The notes beneath the pieces are model-generated. The model had not been told where the DNA came from and did not search any database. It saw nothing but the letters and a program-made list of their open reading frames with translations. A stretch of 64,000 bases of DNA, taken from Galbula dea (taxonomy: Eukaryota > Chordata > Aves > Piciformes > Galbulidae). Position 1 is the first letter of the stretch; each line of letters opens with the position of its first letter. The translations under genes were made by a program, and so were the position numbers. Shown here piece by piece: positions 59,117 through 64,000 of this stretch. The stretch spans positions 1 through 64,000 of the forward strand of contig VWZX01002936.1 of the NCBI GenBank assembly GCA_013399015.1, written 5' to 3'.

Positions 59117-59496
59117 TATTGAGGGTTGAGGCTGGGCTGACCACCAACCCAATGACAGACGCTCCCTGTTATACCCCATTCCCTCCCCCCAAGAGGAAGG
59201 GAAAGGGGATAAGAGAGAGACAGAGAGGCTTGTGGGTTGGAAAACTTAAACTCCTTTAATAATAATAATAGTGATAAATGAAATACATACAAACATGTAG
59301 AAAACCCAATACTAAACCCAACCTCCCCTTAATGGTAACTACATCACCACTGATACTGCATCAAAAGGCCTCAGCAGCAGATGAGAGTCAAGATCAGGGG
59401 CTGGATCCTGGTACTGGATGGAGGAACTTATGGATCACTGAGGTGCAGGAGGAAAGGAGGACCAAAAAGGAAGATTTCCTTTCCTCGTCACAAGGG

Positions 59497-59529
59497 AGAA
59501 TAATCTAGCAATCCAGAATAATCTAGCAA
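59497..59529. repeat. 15-bp near-tandem duplication inside the LTR
   Basis: AGAATAATCTAGCAA occurs at 59497-59511 and again at 59515-59529, separated by three bases. It lies inside the LTR, downstream of the TATA box in the element's own orientation, and is probably a slippage duplication. Confidence 0.85.
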
Positions 59530-59547
59530 GGGGGAACTGACCCCCAG

Positions 59548-59555
59548 TTTATATA
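59548..59555 (-). promoter_or_regulatory. TATA box of the ERVL-type LTR
   Basis: On the minus strand TATATAAA is followed by CTGGGGG, as in the U3 promoter of avian ERVL LTRs. A site resembling the conserved upstream ATATTCCAT block is still present, but the CRE-like part found in many of these LTRs is altered (ATGTACATC). Activity is unknown. Confidence 0.6.
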
Positions 59556-59863
59556 TTGAATATGATGTACATGGAATGGAATATTTTAGCTGGTCTGTTT
59601 AGGGTCTCCTGCCCACTTCTCCCTGAAGGTGCAGCCTTTTACCCTGCACCCCCCAACATGAGATACAAGATTTAGCATTGACCTTGCTTTTCATACCAAT
59701 CCCTGGTAGTAAATCCAAACATTGGGCCTTTTCTCTGCTAGAAGCAGGCAGTGTCTGCAAAAACATGTTGTTAGTTTTAGAAAGTACAGTTTCTCAGGGG
59801 AGCTTCAACTAAAAAGTAAAATCTCTGAACAGAATTAGTTCTGTTTCAACCCAAACCAGGACA

Positions 59864-62800
59864 ACAGCATTTCACACAACTCTAGGACTGCCTACTCTGT
59901 TCTGCCAAAGGTCCCAAACTTTTCCTGTACTTCTATTTTTATTCTCTGTTAACTGGTGGTAAAGTGTATGTTTATTCTTTCCTCTGCATACAAACCTGGA
60001 AACAGATCTAACCTGAGGTGACCATTCTACAAAAGTTTACTGTGAGAGGAGCAATGTGGAGTTGTCAACTCTGTATCCTGCAGATTTCCACCAAAAAGGA
60101 AGCTTTATTCACTGACACAATTTTTATGATCAAGGCCAGAGTTAGGTTGCATTTTTACAGAGTCTGCAGAATAACAGACAGATTGTTACTACTTCAAGGC
60201 TGTCTGGTGATGAAGGGGTGGTGGGATTTATTAGAATGTGATTTTTCATTTTGTTTTATGGAGGAGGTGGTGTTGTTCCTGCTGTTTGTGATAACTTTTA
60301 AGAAGAAATACTAAATGCATTTTTTCCCTTCACTAGTGAAGTACTAGCTCAGGTGCATCTGATGTGTCTACAGGACTCCTGGATGAGAGATGGCTTGGAG
60401 CCAGAGAGATTTGGATCTGTATTCTTGTAGCCTGTAGCCAAATGTGCAAACACTGTTTGAGTGTTGTCTGTAAAGTGCAGTCATGACTTCAGAGCTTATG
60501 TACAGATTTTTCATGGAAAAATGAGAGTTATACAATTACAATGGTTTACCTAAGCCAGTTTTTAAAAATAGTTTTTCATATTTATTTGCTTTCATCACAT
60601 CTTTTTGCAACTCATGTCTACTCTTCTATCCATTCTCGCTTCGAAGATACTTTTGGCTTTACTGCTTTTCAATTCAAGGCATCTTATTGACTCTACATTT
60701 CAGATTATTTTTCACTGGGTGTATTTATCAAGTTTCAGGCCAGAGGCTCTCATAGAGTTATAAGCCTCTTAAAGGAGAGAAAGCGCTGACATAGCCTTAA
60801 ATTGTAGTATGGCAAATGTTACACTTTAATTACCTTTATTTATCATCAGCCTCTCTTTCAGAGGCCTGGCTATGTGCCGTGGGCCTCCTGATGGAATGCT
60901 CCATTACACTGGGATTTTTCATGGGGGAAAAACTCTAAAGCAAAACATGATAAAGTACTTCTATAAGAGTAGTATCAGTGGCAGTGACGGGGTGGTGAGA
61001 AGAAAAGAGATGGTGGGAAGTTGCAGGAGGAAATATTCTGTGGCATTAGTGATAGATCTGCATTAGAAAGCATGCAAAATTATTTTTTCTTACTGCTGAG
61101 TCTCAGCACGTTGCTACATGTCTTCCAGATGCTTTGACAAGTCAACATTCAGCATGAGCTGTGAAATTTAACAAATAGTGTGTGCATTTTTACTATGCAC
61201 TGGAGTATTGGATGAAACATGGAAGCTGGCAGTCATTAGACTAGCTGCAGAGTTGAAAGCAATGTAATAAATGTCAGTGTACTACTGCACTTGAGCTAAT
61301 GCACTTGGTGAAATAGGGCTCGTTAGTTTTGGCACAAGGCTGTGTTGAAGCTGTTTTGCTGATTTCATAACTGATCTGGAGTTTGTGTCTTGCATCCTGT
61401 CCTTGAGTTGGTGCTCATTTGATTGCCCTGTCATCTGGCCCATGCTCTGTGAATTGTGGGTTTGGTTTGTAAGCTTCATATCCTTAAAACAAAGGTAAGG
61501 AAGCACTGAATTGAAAAAGATTGGGAAAGGGTGAAATTCAGACCAAGAGCAAAGGGATAGATGCTTCCATAGTGCCAAGATTTCAGATATGGGAAGGGAA
61601 GCACAGTATGGAAGCAGTTTTTTATGGTGACATGGACAATATGATCTACAATATAACACCACCCCCTCATTTATCTTTTTATATATAAATTGCTCATGAA
61701 GAACTATCAGTCATGGAAAACACAAATAAAAGAAACACGTAAGGACAACACTGAAAACCTATCTGAGAGCTCTGTGTGTATTTTATGTATACCTAGACAC
61801 CCACTCTTTTTACATTAAGTAAAATATTTGTATTTGCTTGCTACTTAGCTTCACTCACTTAAGTGAGTCTTATATGGTTACTGTCTGCTGTTGAACTGGT
61901 AAGAGTGTGGTGTATCCCCTAGAGCAATGTAGCCATGGTTAATGCTGTCTAGAGTGTATGGGAACATTTCATGTGCAGTTGCTATGTAAATAGCTGGAGA
62001 AGGGAAAGAAGAATTTGTTAGTTGGAGAATAGTAACATTTTGGGTGTAGGTGGCTACTGAGGTAAATTAGATTCTCACAGAGAGCTAAAGGGAGATGGTT
62101 TTCTGTATGTGGGTCATTCCAGCTAGTTTAGGGTATCAGATTGTATCTTTACAATTCTGCTCAGTACTTTGTTTTGGTGGCTAATAAAATTCACTCTGTC
62201 CTAAAACAGTTCTGTTTTCTGATTAGGATATGCCACAGTAGATAAGCTTTTAAAAAAGAAAGTGAACTAAGCATGTTATAATTGCATCTCTCTTGCTCTG
62301 CAAGTTTAGTCATTTATCTCTCTACAAAGAATGTGAAATATTCCAGTCACTATGTGCTTGGTTTATTCTCTAGTAGAAATGAATGAAGATCAGTGCATTG
62401 AGAATTGAGGAAATGGTTTCTAGTCCATTATGCTCCTACAAAATAGTAAATGCACTAAATTGTTAAAGATATGCAAGATAAAATTATGTAGGCAAGAGTG
62501 TTACAAACTAATGGAGTCAACTAAGGCGAGTAGTTGTTGTGTTTGTGTGTGGGACCTCTGTCAATGCAGAGCTGCTATACACAAGAGAAGCTGTGCAGTC
62601 TGAAGGCTTAGATGGCTGAAATGTGCCCAACAAAGTATGAGGAGGTGCCCCTGGGGGGTGGGCAGGGGAGATTTTGCAGTTTAACTTATTTTTTTAGCAG
62701 AATGGAAAGGAATCAAAAAAGCTTGAAATATGACATGAAGCAGATGTTCTGACTTAGGTTGCTTCTTCTGTGAGTTACAGCAGGTCACCTTGAGGAGAGG

Positions 62801-64000
62801 TGTCAGGTGAGTGTTGGTAACTGAGCAGGTGGGTTTGCTCTCTACCTTTCTGCTCCCAGAAGAAAAGAGAGGCAGTTTGTCCACAGTAGGACATACTGTG
62901 CTTAAAAAAGAAGAACAAACACAAACAAGCTCCAAACCTTTAGTTTTAACTTGGGGTGCTGAATCTACTGCAGCTGGAATTTGAAATGGTGGTGACATCT
63001 TGAACTGCCTTCATCCATACAGAACACAAGCACTCTGGCCTTTCTTCTGGAAGAAGGGGGAACTAAAGGAAAATAGCTTGAGATTTGCACATTGTGTAGT
63101 CCAGCTGGTTTGAAAGATAAGAGCCTTATCATATTTCTGCAGCAATCAGGTGGTGGTATGTGCTAAAAACTGTAAATTATAATGCTGTTAGTTTAACCTT
63201 CAAGCATCTGTAGCAATTCTGCAAGAACTCAACAATTGCATCTCAAACAACTTAAGTCAACTTTACTAATCTACAGACCTAGGATTGCAGATATATACTG
63301 TGAACTGTATTCTGCTTCTGTGAATATTAATAGACCAGGATGATGGATTTTCTCCTTCAATTAAAACTTTGTATGATGAGTTTGACACTTATCTCAGAAT
63401 GTTAGTGATTGTTACCTTGAAGGAGACCAGCTTTTCTCATGGAAGACAGGAATAAGTTCTTCAAGAAACTGTTGTGTTCTAGGAAGGGAAGGGGGAAAGA
63501 AAGAACAAACAACCCAGGCACTACTTTTTTAATTTCTTATTTTTTTTTCCTTCTCTTTTTTGTTTGATTTTGGGTTCTTTGTACATAATGAATGGAAGCT
63601 TTGTCAGAAATTGTTAGTTTTCCACATTCATTGGGAATATAATTGACAAAGGACAAAATTTTCTCAGCTAAGCAATTCTTTATAGTTTAGTTGTATCACA
63701 AACTTACTTTTACACACAAGCTGCAGTTCAAAAAAATGTGTAATGTGGAGTCTTAAACTGATCTAAAGCCCAACTTGGTTTGTGCTTTAGTGAAGTAACT
63801 AGAGCTTTTCAACACCAGCTCCAGGATTTTGCTCTTAAAGAAGTGGGAGCTATTAAATGAATGAACCTGTACTATCACACAGTTTCTGTATCACAAACCA
63901 AAAAAATTACTTAGACTGTTGAGCATAAACATGGGAAAACAGGTATGTGAGTGGATCCAGGGGTGAAGATCTTGAGTGGAAGCCCTCTGTGGGACAGCTG
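59864..64000. other. 4-kb unique AT-rich non-coding tract
   Basis: No gene or mobile element was recognised. Frames up to 126 codons (61282-61662, minus) and 105 codons (62681-62998, minus) have no recognisable domain. T-rich simple stretches occur near 63521-63565. Confidence 0.55.

Larger units (their letters stand above)
59117..59863 (-). mobile_element. Solo LTR of an avian ERVL-type endogenous retrovirus
   Basis: On the minus strand the element begins TGTCCTGGTTTGGGTTGAAA and continues into an A/T-rich segment, matching the typical start of the abundant avian ERVL LTRs (TGTCCTGGTTT, GGGATAGAGTTAATT type). Then come ATTCCATTCCATGTACATC, a TATATAAA box, CTGGGGG, an ATTAAA possible poly-A signal (complement of 59255-59260) and CCAACCCACAAGCCTCTCTG in the R/U5 part. 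The identification rests on my memory of these LTRs. No gag, pol or env sequence adjoins, so this is a solo LTR left by recombination. Flanking ACAGC at 59112-59116 and 59864-59868 is a candidate 5-bp target-site duplication and sets the limits (747 bp). The minus-strand 3' end reads CAATA rather than a clean CA. Confidence 0.8.

Noticed and set aside
1..64000. CRISPR arrays, operons, rRNA or phage-type modules
   Set aside because: There are no regularly spaced direct repeats, ribosome-binding patterns or prokaryotic gene spacing. All recognised elements are eukaryotic retroelements.

Overview
This window looks like non-coding nuclear DNA from a bird. The strongest evidence is repeat content. 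About sixteen pieces of CR1, the dominant avian LINE, lie on both strands, several ending in the CR1 8-bp tail repeat (variants of ATTCTATG). There is also one solo LTR of the avian ERVL type, beginning TGTCCTGG on the minus strand. The sequence is AT-rich and CpG-poor, and nothing resembles a prokaryotic operon. I cannot name the species. A CR1-rich neoavian genome is an inference.

I found no host protein-coding gene, exon chain, rRNA or functional tRNA. The only reading frames with recognisable protein homology are decayed parts of the CR1 ORF2 protein (endonuclease, reverse transcriptase and C-terminal region). The longest frame outside recognised repeats is 192 codons (11780-12358, minus) and has no recognisable domain. 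The window is therefore intergenic or lies inside a large intron.

Layout: 1-18.5 kb is mostly unique AT-rich sequence with one short CR1 tail near 3.0 kb. 18.5-24.3 kb holds a CR1 tail, a tRNA-Glu-headed and CR1-tailed SINE-like element (20875-21051, minus), and a 460-bp CR1 3' end. 24.3-30.3 kb is unique. 30.3-31.0 kb has two CR1 pieces in opposite orientation, one of them with an internal join at an N. 34.1-35.1 kb has another oppositely oriented pair. 38.4-39.7 kb is the longest CR1, with two single-N contig joins and a redundant 231-bp stretch. 41.9-42.5 kb is a CR1 with its endonuclease region joined almost directly to its 3' tail. 47.5-50.8 kb holds old CR1 remains and a clear nested insertion, a plus-strand CR1 inside a minus-strand CR1. 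53.9-58.5 kb has four more CR1 pieces. 59.1-59.9 kb is the ERVL-type solo LTR. The rest is unique sequence.

The most interesting element is the SINE-like one at 20875-21051, a Pol III type tRNA-Glu head joined to a CR1 3' tail. That is the architecture expected of a non-autonomous element mobilised by CR1. Whether it is a family or a one-off chimera cannot be settled from one copy.
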